A stretch of DNA of 54,718 nt, taken from Williamsia limnetica (GTDB taxonomy: Bacteria > Actinomycetota > Actinomycetes > Mycobacteriales > Mycobacteriaceae). The first letter of the stretch is position 1. Each line of letters starts with the position of its first letter. The notes under the pieces were generated by a model, which saw nothing but the letters and a program-made list of their open reading frames with translations, was not told the origin of the DNA and ran no database searches. Where the stretch lies: positions 1-54,718 of the forward strand of contig NZ_QJSP01000028.1 in the NCBI RefSeq assembly GCF_003217475.1, given 5' to 3'. Of the stretch, positions 7,836-16,081 are shown piece by piece. Position numbers and translations under genes: made by a program.

Positions 7836-10003
7836 CAGCCGGGCAGCGCCTTCTGAAGATCCGCGGTCAGAGCGGGGATCAAGCTACGCACGAATGTCGC
7901 AGTGAGGTGGTGGAAGTCGTGCCACAGCAGGATGTTGCCCACCACCGCCGGGCAGTAGGTGGCATCGCACATGGCGTCGGTGTAATCGAGGAAACTCATG
8001 TTCGGGAAGTCGGGTGCGATGGCCAGCGCGGGGTCGGTCGGTGCCATCACCAGTGACCTCTCGACGCCACACACCGACGGCTTCTTGCCCAGGGCCAGGC
8101 ACTCGGGTGGGCTCTCTTGCCCGACTGACCACGGGTTGTCGCGTACTGCAACAACTTTCTGCCCGCGGTCGCGGAACTCGCTGAAGACGTCGATGTAGTC
8201 CTTGGGCACGAAGTCGCCGGTGATCTGGCCTTCGACCGGGCGAGTGCTGTTGGTGAACACCACATCCGGTTTGTCGACAGCGAGGCGATCCATCACGTCG
8301 CGGGACCACTCGTTGCACTGGTAGTACTTCTGGCCGAACCAGGTGAAGACGTGATCCGTCGTCAACGGGCAGCCGACTTTCAGATACGTCGTGACCTTGA
8401 ATCCCTGGGCTTTGCCGATCGCGTCGAGTGCGGTGATCCAGTACTCCGCGTGCGATCCACCGACCAGCGCGACGGTGCGGGTCGCGGCCGGGTCGCCGTA
8501 GACCCCGACCTTGATGGAGCCGTCCTTCCAGCCGGAGATCACCGAGTCGTAGGACGTGATCGGCCAATCCTTGTCCACCACCTGGGGGCTGGGTTCGGCT
8601 TCGACGCGTGGCACCGGTGCGTTGTCGAGGAAGGCGCGGGCGCCGGGGTAGAGGCGTGGATCGAGGTTCTCGGTGTCGACGGTCAGGTTTTTGACGTGGT
8701 CGTTCCAGCGCCAGATTCCGACGCCGGTGACCGCGGTCAGGACGACCAGAATCGAGGTGAGCACCGTCGCGTAGCTGAGCCACCGAGGGTTCGGTGCGGG
8801 TGCGGGTGTGGACATGGGCCCCGCAGATTTCTTCTTACCCGCTCGCAGTGGGGACTCGATGTACTTGGCAGTGGCCCACGCCAGCGCGAGCGAGACGGCG
8901 ATGATGCCGGCGCCTTCGATGAAGTTGGCTCGATCTTTGTATTGCCAGGTCAAGTAGAAGATCAGCAGCGGCCAGTGCCACAGGTACAGCGCGTATGCGA
9001 TCGAGCCGAGCCACACGATCGACGGATGTGCGAGCCACGAGCTCACCGAACCTGGCGCGGAACCATTTCCGGGCGCGGTCTGCCGTGAACCGCTCCAGAT
9101 CAACAGGAGTGTCGCACCGACCGGGACCAGCGCCATCGTCGACGGATACTGCTGGACGCCGACGATCCACCAGCCGCAGCTGATGATTAAACCGAGCGCG
9201 ATGAGGCCTAGCGCATTGCGCATCCACTGCGGCATCCGGACCCGAGGCATCCAGACCGCGAGCAGGCCACCGACGATGGGCTCCCAGGTTCGGGCGATGG
9301 TGTCGTAGTAGTTGAAAGGCTGGTTGATGCCGTGTCGGTAGTGGGCCCAGGCAAATGAGACCGCTGCGACGACGAGCAACGCGGTGAAGACGATCCCGCG
9401 GATGACCGGCGGTCTGCGGAAGGTGGTGAATCGCGTCGCCAGCAGCTTCAGCACCCCGCCGAGTGCGAACGCAGCCAGCATCGTCACGACGAAGAACTGC
9501 CCCTGGACGGACATGGACCAGAGGTGCTGCATCGGGCTGTTGGCCGAGTCGGCGGCGGCGTAGTCCTGCGAGGCCAGGGCGAGATGCCAGTTCTGGTAGT
9601 ACAGCGCCGAGGCGATCGCCTCGCTTCCCAGCGGTGACCAGCGGGTCCGCGGCATCAGGATCAAGCACATCACGACGATGAACAGCAGCACCGTCAGCAG
9701 CGCCGGGAGAAGTCGTCGGGCCAGGCGCCACAGACGAGGGCCCGGGTTGAGCGCCTCCACCCAGCTGCCAGTGGTCGGATTGGTGGCCAGCACATGCTTG
9801 AGCAGCGACGCCACGAAGAAGTAGCCGGAGAGGGTCAGGAAGACATCGACACCGCCGGAAACCCGTCCGAACCAGATGTGAAAGACGGCAACCAGCGTGA
9901 TCGCGATCCCGCGCAGGCCGTCGAGATCCAGGCGATATTCGCTAACCGAGGTGCGTTTGGGAGGGCTGGACTCGACGGAGGGGTCGGTCACGGGCGCACT
10001 CAC
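7829..10003 (-). CDS. AT3-SGNH membrane acyltransferase (OafA/YrhL type), copy 1
   Basis: A 724-residue close paralogue of the following gene with the same plan: acyltransferase-3 helices with LDGLRGIAITLVAVFHIWF and LYLWHWPLLIFYL, a linker with KKKSAGPMSTPAPAP, and an exported SGNH domain with LVGGSHAEYW near residue 490 and WHDFHHLTATF near the end. Both copies share the stretch ALYYQNWHLALASQDYAAAD with few changes, so they arose by tandem duplication. The first block again has glycine in place of the usual aspartate. The start is GTG at 10003. The pair forms a two-gene minus-strand operon. The likely role is acyl decoration of a cell-surface sugar or trehalose lipid; the substrate is not visible. 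Confidence 0.88.
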   Translation of the reverse strand: MSAPVTDPSVESSPPKRTSVSEYRLDLDGLRGIAITLVAVFHIWFGRVSGGVDVFLTLSGYFFVASLLKHVLATNPTTGSWVEALNPGPRLWRLARRLLPALLTVLLFIVVMCLILMPRTRWSPLGSEAIASALYYQNWHLALASQDYAAADSANSPMQHLWSMSVQGQFFVVTMLAAFALGGVLKLLATRFTTFRRPPVIRGIVFTALLVVAAVSFAWAHYRHGINQPFNYYDTIARTWEPIVGGLLAVWMPRVRMPQWMRNALGLIALGLIISCGWWIVGVQQYPSTMALVPVGATLLLIWSGSRQTAPGNGSAPGSVSSWLAHPSIVWLGSIAYALYLWHWPLLIFYLTWQYKDRANFIEGAGIIAVSLALAWATAKYIESPLRAGKKKSAGPMSTPAPAPNPRWLSYATVLTSILVVLTAVTGVGIWRWNDHVKNLTVDTENLDPRLYPGARAFLDNAPVPRVEAEPSPQVVDKDWPITSYDSVISGWKDGSIKVGVYGDPAATRTVALVGGSHAEYWITALDAIGKAQGFKVTTYLKVGCPLTTDHVFTWFGQKYYQCNEWSRDVMDRLAVDKPDVVFTNSTRPVEGQITGDFVPKDYIDVFSEFRDRGQKVVAVRDNPWSVGQESPPECLALGKKPSVCGVERSLVMAPTDPALAIAPDFPNMSFLDYTDAMCDATYCPAVVGNILLWHDFHHLTATFVRSLIPALTADLQKALPGWW

Positions 10004-10054
10004 CCGACAAATTGTTCCAGATGAACCTATGGACCAAGCAGTCGACGCACGCGT

Positions 10055-10315
10055 TTATGAGGCAGATCTCTGTGGTTCGGCGAGGGCGACGGCCAGCTGA
10101 TCCATCGATAAAGACAGCTCGTCGGCCAGAGCGGCAATGGTGAAAAAGGCCGGTGTCGGGATGCGTCCGGTCTCGATTTTCCTCAGGGTCTCGACGGAGA
10201 TGCCGGCCGCGACCGCCACCTGCCCCATGCTGCGATCGCCGCGCGCTGCGCGCAGGACCGCACCGAGCCGACGGCCCCGGTCGACTTCGCCGGGTGTGAG
10301 GGGTACGCGAACCAT
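10055..10315 (-). CDS. Small XRE-family (Cro/CI) transcriptional regulator
   Basis: An 86-residue protein consisting of a helix-turn-helix of the XRE type: RRLGAVLRAARGDRSMGQVA, then AAGISVETLRKIETGRIPTP, then FFTIAALADELSLSMDQLAV. There is no ligand or protease domain. The ATG at 10315 lies right after a 12-bp palindrome in the intergenic region shared with the divergent methionine aminopeptidase gene, so autoregulation and control of that gene are plausible. The frame is open much further upstream on this strand, but that portion is only the reverse of the peptidase gene. Confidence 0.85.
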   Translation of the reverse strand: MVRVPLTPGEVDRGRRLGAVLRAARGDRSMGQVAVAAGISVETLRKIETGRIPTPAFFTIAALADELSLSMDQLAVALAEPQRSAS

Positions 10316-10325
10316 GCCCGTATAG

Positions 10326-10345
10326 TAATACCGGTATTTTAATAC
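10326..10345. promoter_or_regulatory. Palindromic operator candidate between XRE regulator and map
   Basis: The perfect 12-bp palindrome AATACCGGTATT lies at 10327-10338. TAATAC at 10326-10331 recurs at 10340-10345. This AT-rich site is the most distinctive element in the 48 bases between two divergent start codons, so it is a good candidate binding site for the XRE protein encoded beside it. Confidence 0.5.
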
Positions 10346-10363
10346 GCGCAAAGGAGTGTGGTC

Positions 10364-11131
10364 GTGGTCGACCTCAAGACCCCCGGAGAGATCGAGATGA
10401 TGCGCGAAGCCGGACGCGTCGTCGCCCGAGCGCTGGCTGCGGTGAAGAGCGCCGCGGTCATCGGCTCCACCCTCAAGCAACTCGATGATGTCGCCGCCGC
10501 CGTGATCTCGGATGCCGGCGCGAAGCCGGTATTCCTCGATTACCACCCGAACTGGGCCCCGACCCCATTCGCGGGGGTCATCTGCGCCAGCGTCAACGAC
10601 GCCGTGGTCCACGGCATCCCCGACGAGCGGCAGATCGGCGACGGCGATCTGGTGAGCATCGATTGCGGCGCACTTCTCGACGGGTGGTGCGGCGACGCGG
10701 CGATCAGCTTCGTGGTCGGCGAGGCGGACCAGGCCGATCTCGACCTGATCGCAGCCACCGACGCCGCTCTGATGCGGGGCATCGAGGCCGCACAGCCCGG
10801 CGCCAAGATGGGCGATATCGGACACGCGATCGCCGGTCCCGCCCGCATCGCCGGTTACGGATTGCTCGAAGATCATGGGGGACACGGCATCGGCCGCACG
10901 ATGCACGAGGCGCCGCATGTCCCGAACGAAGGACGCGCCAGGCGTGGCCTGAAGTTGAAGCCCGGACTCGTGATCGCCATCGAACCGATGCTGATCCGAG
11001 GGGGGACAGACCAGTACGTCCACGCCCCCGACGGCTGGGAGCTGCGCAGCGCGTCCGGTGCCCGCGCCGCGCACTCCGAACACACCGTTGCGATCACCGA
11101 ATCCGGTCCACAGATACTGACGACCCTCTGA
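10364..11131 (+). CDS. map: Methionine aminopeptidase, type I
   Basis: A 255-residue type I methionine aminopeptidase that removes the initiator methionine from nascent proteins in the cytosol. The dinuclear metal site is complete: Asp in SIDCGA, Asp in WCGDAA, His in DHGGHGIG, Glu in AIEPM and Glu in AHSEHT. The catalytic histidine-region motif NDAVVHGIPD is also present. An AAAGGAG ribosome site (10350-10356) is seven bases from the GTG at 10364 and only one base from the GTG at 10358, so 10364 is chosen. Actinobacteria usually carry a map gene next to secY/adk; this copy sits instead beside an XRE regulator, so it is probably an extra paralogue. Regulation by that neighbour is an inference. 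Confidence 0.92.
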   Translation: MVDLKTPGEIEMMREAGRVVARALAAVKSAAVIGSTLKQLDDVAAAVISDAGAKPVFLDYHPNWAPTPFAGVICASVNDAVVHGIPDERQIGDGDLVSIDCGALLDGWCGDAAISFVVGEADQADLDLIAATDAALMRGIEAAQPGAKMGDIGHAIAGPARIAGYGLLEDHGGHGIGRTMHEAPHVPNEGRARRGLKLKPGLVIAIEPMLIRGGTDQYVHAPDGWELRSASGARAAHSEHTVAITESGPQILTTL

Positions 11132-11172
11132 GGCGCCAGTCCCTACGAGCCGTTCTCATGAAAGGCCCCTTT

Positions 11173-12129
11173 GTGACCACTGTTCCGATGCCTCTGCGGA
11201 CACGCGCCTTCGGCGTTCTTCTCAAGAAGATCGCAAAAGAGCCCACCACCCCCGACCAGATGATCGCGCTGCGCATCAAGCGGGAGAAATTGCTGTCGAC
11301 CGGCGTCGGCCGGTTCGTCTGCGGTGCCGACTCGCCGAACGTCGAGGTCGATGAGGTGATCGCGGAGATCGAAGGGCGCGCGGTCAGACTCCGCATCCAC
11401 CGCCCGATCGGCGCAGTCGGAACGCCGCCCATCGTCGTGAATTATCACGGTGGCGGTTGGTGCCTCGGTTCGCCCGAGCAGTCGCGGTGGATGGCGTCCC
11501 GGGTCGCGGAGCGCGCCGGCGCGGTAGTCGTGTCGCCGGTGTATCGACTGGCGCCGGAGCATCCTTTTCCGGCAGCGGTCGACGATGCGTGCGGTGCCCT
11601 GCAGTGGATAGGCCTCCACGCCGCCGACCTCGGCGGTGATCCCGGCCGGATCGCAGTGATGGGTGACAGCGCCGGCGGCAACCTGGCCACCGTCGCGGCT
11701 CTGGCAGCGCGAGATGCCGGCGGACCCGAACTCCGCGGCCAAGTCCTGATCTACCCGGCGGTCGAGATGTACGAGCGATGGCCATCAGAGGATGAGAATG
11801 CGGACGCGCCGGTCCTGACCTCGTCGGGGATGCACACGTTCACCGAGATGTATCTGGCCGCCGACCACGGCACCGAGGATTGGCGCGCATCACCGATCCG
11901 CGCCGCCTCACATGAGGGTCTTTCGCCGGTACTGATTCTCACTGCGGGCCACGATCCACTGCGCGACCACGGCCGACACTACCGAGAGGTTCTCCAGGCG
12001 GCGGGGGTGCGAGTCGAGCTCATCGACTACCCCGACACCGTGCACGGATTTGCCGCACTGCCTGGGGTCGCACCCACAGCTCACACCGCTCTCGGCGACA
12101 TCGTCGCGTTCCTGAAGGGGGTCTTCTGA
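11173..12129 (+). CDS. Alpha/beta hydrolase of the HSL (lipase/esterase) family
   Basis: A protein of about 318 residues with the hormone-sensitive-lipase signatures: the oxyanion motif YHGGGW, the nucleophile elbow GDSAGGN, the aspartate in TAGHDPLRD and the histidine in DTVHGF. YRLAPEHPFPAA between them is also typical. These are cytosolic carboxylesterases acting on short-chain esters; mycobacterial relatives belong to the Lip group. Two starts are possible: ATG at 11158 with no clear ribosome site, and GTG at 11173 with AAAGG seven bases upstream. The latter is used. It lies about 40 bases after map on the same strand and may be cotranscribed. Confidence 0.88.
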   Translation: MTTVPMPLRTRAFGVLLKKIAKEPTTPDQMIALRIKREKLLSTGVGRFVCGADSPNVEVDEVIAEIEGRAVRLRIHRPIGAVGTPPIVVNYHGGGWCLGSPEQSRWMASRVAERAGAVVVSPVYRLAPEHPFPAAVDDACGALQWIGLHAADLGGDPGRIAVMGDSAGGNLATVAALAARDAGGPELRGQVLIYPAVEMYERWPSEDENADAPVLTSSGMHTFTEMYLAADHGTEDWRASPIRAASHEGLSPVLILTAGHDPLRDHGRHYREVLQAAGVRVELIDYPDTVHGFAALPGVAPTAHTALGDIVAFLKGVF

Positions 12130-12219
12130 TCCGGCTCTGACAGCAATCGCGCGATTCGTGCTGTGCCGGTGACACCGGGCCTGTAACTTCTCTTACACTT
12201 CAGCAGAGAGGGCAATCGC

Positions 12220-13428
12220 ATGGCGCGAGCGGCGAAACCGGCAGGCAGGCACAAGAAGTCAAAGTCGGTTCGCCGGCGGCAACGCGCGGGGGTTGCGACC
12301 GCGGCAGTGATGACAGCAGCGATGGGCGCAACAGTGACCCTCGGAGCGGCACCGGCGTCGGCGGTGGACGTGCTGACCTTCCGTGAATGCTCCGCCGGTA
12401 GCGGGGTGAAGACCAGTACGGTCGACTGCAAGGACAGCATTGCACCTCCGCTGATCGGCGTCCTCAGTCAACTCGGTGTCGACCTCCCGATCACCAGTAC
12501 CGCCGCTGCACGTGCGCCCATCATCATTCCGCCCCTGATCGTGCTCGGAGTCGAGATAACCCCGGAGATCGTCGTCGATCCGGGTTCGACCGCCAAGATC
12601 TCCGGTGTCGGTGTCGCGTATGCCAATTCGCAACTCGGAACGGGTCACGCCGAGGCAAACGCGTGGGGGTTCGTCAGTGCTGCGGTGGCGCTCAACGCCC
12701 TGGGTGGAGGAACGGCCACGGCTACATCTTTGCCGCTCGGTGTCACGATTGCGGCATCGGACTCCGGAACCTCCACGGCCTTCGCGATCGGTGGGATTGC
12801 CACCGCCATCGACGTCATCGGCGTCGCCCAGAACGTCAGTTGCCTGGGCTTGGTCACCTACGCCTCAGCATCAGACATCGGGAGCTGCGCCGGATTACTC
12901 TTCCTCTTCAGCGTCGAACAGGCGGCGGGTTCACCTGAATACGTATTCGCGATAGCCGATCCGACGTCACTGCAGATACTCAGCAACGACGGTGGGCTGA
13001 TTCCGCTGCCTATTCCGCAGTTCACTCGCGACCTCATACGCATCGGTGTCGGTGGTCCCGGGGGAGTCCGCATCGAGAGTGATCTGGTGCCGCCAACCGC
13101 GACGTCGACGCAGGTGTCCGCCAGAGTCGCTTCGGCGCCGGAGCCGAGCATCACCGCCGTCGCCGATGAGTCGGAGCCCGCTGCCGAACCCGAGCAGGCG
13201 TACGTAGGTAAGCATCGCGCGGTTGAGCCGGTTGAGCCGGTTGAGCCGGTCGCAGAGGTCGAAGAAGTGGAAGAAGAACCAGCCGAGGCGATCTGGACCG
13301 CACCGGAAGACGTCAAGGATGCGCCGCCTGAGTCCGAGCCGGCAGCTGGACCTGATGCGACCGTCACCGCCGAAGAAACCGACACCACGCCGTCGACACC
13401 GGCCTCGGCCGAACCGGCAGCTGACTGA
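12220..13428 (+). CDS. Secreted Ala/Gly/Val-rich protein with acidic Pro-Glu tail, unknown function
   Basis: A 402-residue protein, not recognised. A long basic leader (RHKKSKSVRRRQR) precedes a hydrophobic core and a signal-peptidase I-type site after APASA (about residue 48), so export is likely. The mature part (50-290) is rich in Ala, Val, Ile and Gly with four cysteines (in FRECSAG, VDCKD, NVSCLG and GSCAG) that could form two disulfides. Residues 300-402 are disordered, rich in Pro, Glu and Ala, and include three exact VEP repeats encoded by a 9-bp unit (GTTGAGCCG, 13222-13248). A GAGAGGG ribosome site precedes the ATG. It ends at a bidirectional hairpin shared with the IniR-like gene. 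A cell-wall-associated role is only a guess. Confidence 0.7.
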   Translation: MARAAKPAGRHKKSKSVRRRQRAGVATAAVMTAAMGATVTLGAAPASAVDVLTFRECSAGSGVKTSTVDCKDSIAPPLIGVLSQLGVDLPITSTAAARAPIIIPPLIVLGVEITPEIVVDPGSTAKISGVGVAYANSQLGTGHAEANAWGFVSAAVALNALGGGTATATSLPLGVTIAASDSGTSTAFAIGGIATAIDVIGVAQNVSCLGLVTYASASDIGSCAGLLFLFSVEQAAGSPEYVFAIADPTSLQILSNDGGLIPLPIPQFTRDLIRIGVGGPGGVRIESDLVPPTATSTQVSARVASAPEPSITAVADESEPAAEPEQAYVGKHRAVEPVEPVEPVAEVEEVEEEPAEAIWTAPEDVKDAPPESEPAAGPDATVTAEETDTTPSTPASAEPAAD

Positions 13429-13455
13429 CAGCAGCCAGCGAGCTCCCGCTCATGA

Positions 13456-13497
13456 AACTTGGTCCCGCTCGCTCTGTAGCGCGAGCGGGACCAAGTT
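13456..13497. terminator. Bidirectional hairpin between convergent genes
   Basis: A perfect 17-bp inverted repeat (arms 13456-13472 and 13481-13497, AACTTGGTCCCGCTCGC) with an 8-base loop sits between two convergent genes. A nested outer pair TCCCGCTC/GAGCGGGA (13444 and 13502) extends it. There is no T-run. Confidence 0.65.
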
Positions 13498-13543
13498 CTG
13501 CGAGCGGGAAGGGGTCCGGGCCGGGGTCGTGGTCGGTTGTGGT

Positions 13544-16081
13544 CTATTCCGGCCCGGCAGGCCCGTAACCGGCTGCGCGGAGCATCGACAACATCTCCGA
13601 CCGCGATCCGGCGCCGATCCTGCGCCGGATGCGGGCGACATGATGCTCGACCGTCTTGGCTGAGATGTACAGGTGTGCACCGATCTCGCGATAGGTGTGG
13701 CCGAGAAGCAGATGGCGGGCCACCTCGGCTTCTCGTTCGGAGAGCTGACCGGCGGACGCGGGCTTGTCGGGCGTCGGTGCATGGGCGGTCACGCCACCCC
13801 CAGATCCTCCGCCGACGAGACGCGCGACCTGGAGCAGAGTCGTCGCAGAGTGCGTGTCGTCGACCCGCAGCGCGGCTTCACTCGCCAACCGCGCTGCATC
13901 CCAGGGTAATCCGGCCTCATCCAGCTTGCGGGCAGCCGACTCGACCTCAATGACGTCGGGACTGCCCTGCATGACTCTCAGCCAAGCCCGGCCGGCGCCG
14001 GCGAGCGCGGCAGCGAAGGGGTCATCGTTCGCGGCCTCGCCGAGCATGCGGGCGTATGGAACCAGTGCGGCCGGATCGTCGGACAGGATCGCGGCCTGCA
14101 CCCCGTACCAACTCCACGACGTGGCCCACACCGGTGGCGACCCCAGTTCCGCGAGGAGGCGATCGGCGTCGTCGACCAAGTGTGTGACCCGTGCACCCTC
14201 ACCCAATCGGACTGCGGCAAGCCAGAGTTCACCGAGCGGTAGGAGGTTGAACAGGTCGGTCTCCATCTCTGCGACTACCGGTGCGGCATCCTTCCAAGCG
14301 TTGAGCAGGCCGCCGGCGTCACCGCGCCGCCGGGCTATCGCCACGGTGAGTGCGCGCGCCACCACTTGGTCCCGAAAATGCTGTGGTGCGCAGGACTTGA
14401 CGATGTCGGCGGCTCCATTGAGGTCGCCGCCGAGCATCACCGTCCAACCGAGCAGCAGCTTCTCTCGGATTGCGCCCGCGTTGGCGGATCGGCCGAGCGC
14501 GGAGCGGGCACCGACGAGGTCACCGCCGTGTAGCGAGAGCAGGGCTGCGATCGCTGTGGCCGACTCGGGCTCGGCCCGATCATGCGGGCGGGACAGCGAA
14601 GCGGACCGCAGCACGCTGCCGATCGCGGCTGCCCGGGAGGTGGTCAACGAGGTCACCAGTCCGGTGGACAGCAGTAAGGCCCGAGAGTTCTCGGTGGTCG
14701 GGGGCGCGCTGGCTGCTGCCGCGGTGAACTCGTCGGCACCTGCCCGGTCACCGGTGCCGAGAAACGCCAGGACTCCGAGTGGGGCGTCGGCGCCTGCTTG
14801 CTCGGGCCCGAGCCAGCGATAGAGAGCCGCGCATCTGGAGTAACTGCCACGTCGTGCGGCCACCGCCGACGCGATCCGGACGGCATCCCGCCGCGCGGCG
14901 GCGGAGCCGTCGGCCAGGGCGGTGTCGACCAGAGTGGTCGCGGTGTCGAGATCTCCGGCACGTACAGCGGCGTCGGCGAGCGGTAGATTCGCGACGTCGG
15001 GGTCGGCACCGGCGGCGAGTGCGGCGGTCCACAGGGTCACGGCGCGCGCCGCGGGGGCGGTGGCCGCGGCGTCCGAGAGCAATTGGGCGAGTGCAGGAGT
15101 GGTGATGCCCGCGTGCGCCGCGGTGATGGCGGTGTCCTCGCGCAGTACACCGTGGGCAAGCAGTACGTCCACCAATGCCCGATGGATGGAGGCCACGACG
15201 TGCTCGCCTCTGGCCACCCGCAGTCGCGGGGCCACGGAGGCGAGCAATGTGTCTGTGGCACTGAGAAATCCACTGCCGCGTGCTCGATCGAGAGCGCCGC
15301 ATGCGATGTCGTGGGCTATCCCGAGTGTTTCTGCGATCGTGTCCGGATCCGGCGCCGGGTGCAGGCCGGCGATGGTGAGCACGTCCAGGGTGGCCGGATC
15401 CAACTCCCGCAGACGCCGCTGCTGCCACAGTGAAATGGCCTCGCGGACCGGCACATCGGGCTCCACAGAATCGTCGGCGGCCGTCCGCGCCGCAGCCAGC
15501 GCGGCGTTCACAGCCGCCCGGACGCCACCGCTGTCGACGCGGATTGCTTCGGCGACCACCGGGGTGATCGTCCCACCGGCGCGGGCGAGGATGTCCGCGC
15601 GCGACAGGGGCGCCAGGGTGAAGGCGGAACCGGCTGCACCCAGCTCCCGGCGCAGCTCCCTGAGGGCGGGATCGTGGAAGCGTGGTTCGGACGCGACGAT
15701 CACGGTCGCTTGTGGGGACGTCGCGAGTGCCGCTATACGGCGCAGTGATTCGGCGTCCTGTGCGTGTGCGTCGTCGATGACGATCGCGGAACCCGGGTAA
15801 TCGTCGGGTGTCGACGACACGGGGGTCCCGGCTCGTTTCAGCGCCGATCGGCACGAGTCGAGTAGTTCGGTCTTCCCGCTACCGGACACCCCGGTCACAA
15901 AGGCGATCGTGGGCTTGCCGGCTTGGAGCCGCGACAGCAACACCTGTGGTGCCGGAGACGAAGCGGAGCGGAGCTCGACTCGTGATGCCGGAGAGGAAGC
16001 GGAGCGGAGCTCGACCTTTGATGCCGGAGACGAAGCGGAGCGGAGCTCGACCCTTGGATCAGGCATACCCGCAGTGGTCAC
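13544..16081 (-). CDS. STAND-ATPase / LuxR-type regulator, IniR-like (Rv0339c-like)
   Basis: An 845-residue signal-transduction ATPase. Residues 64-71 form Walker A (GVSGSGKT), residues 98-104 Walker B (SAIVIDDAHAQD), the middle is an alanine-rich helical repeat array of TPR-like character, and about residues 780-840 form a LuxR helix-turn-helix (LSEREAEVARHLLLGHTYRE, then HLYISAKTVEHHVARI). Length and plan match the large LAL/MalT-like regulators. The position beside iniBAC matches Rv0339c of M. tuberculosis and IniR of M. marinum, reported to activate iniBAC in response to trehalose. The GTG start overlaps the stop of the Hsp70-like gene (GTGA), so translation is coupled; ATG at 16066 is an alternative. 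The N-terminus contains three 12-residue repeats (VELRSASSPAS). Confidence 0.85.
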   Translation of the reverse strand: MTTAGMPDPRVELRSASSPASKVELRSASSPASRVELRSASSPAPQVLLSRLQAGKPTIAFVTGVSGSGKTELLDSCRSALKRAGTPVSSTPDDYPGSAIVIDDAHAQDAESLRRIAALATSPQATVIVASEPRFHDPALRELRRELGAAGSAFTLAPLSRADILARAGGTITPVVAEAIRVDSGGVRAAVNAALAAARTAADDSVEPDVPVREAISLWQQRRLRELDPATLDVLTIAGLHPAPDPDTIAETLGIAHDIACGALDRARGSGFLSATDTLLASVAPRLRVARGEHVVASIHRALVDVLLAHGVLREDTAITAAHAGITTPALAQLLSDAAATAPAARAVTLWTAALAAGADPDVANLPLADAAVRAGDLDTATTLVDTALADGSAAARRDAVRIASAVAARRGSYSRCAALYRWLGPEQAGADAPLGVLAFLGTGDRAGADEFTAAAASAPPTTENSRALLLSTGLVTSLTTSRAAAIGSVLRSASLSRPHDRAEPESATAIAALLSLHGGDLVGARSALGRSANAGAIREKLLLGWTVMLGGDLNGAADIVKSCAPQHFRDQVVARALTVAIARRRGDAGGLLNAWKDAAPVVAEMETDLFNLLPLGELWLAAVRLGEGARVTHLVDDADRLLAELGSPPVWATSWSWYGVQAAILSDDPAALVPYARMLGEAANDDPFAAALAGAGRAWLRVMQGSPDVIEVESAARKLDEAGLPWDAARLASEAALRVDDTHSATTLLQVARLVGGGSGGGVTAHAPTPDKPASAGQLSEREAEVARHLLLGHTYREIGAHLYISAKTVEHHVARIRRRIGAGSRSEMLSMLRAAGYGPAGPE
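15951..16058 (-). repeat. 3 x 36-bp in-frame tandem repeat at the regulator N-terminus
   Basis: The unit beginning GCCGGAGACGAAGCGGAGCG starts at 15951, 15987 and 16023, exactly 36 bases apart, with one or two changes per copy. It encodes VELRSASSPAS plus K or R. The repeat precedes the ATPase domain and could vary in copy number. Confidence 0.85.
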
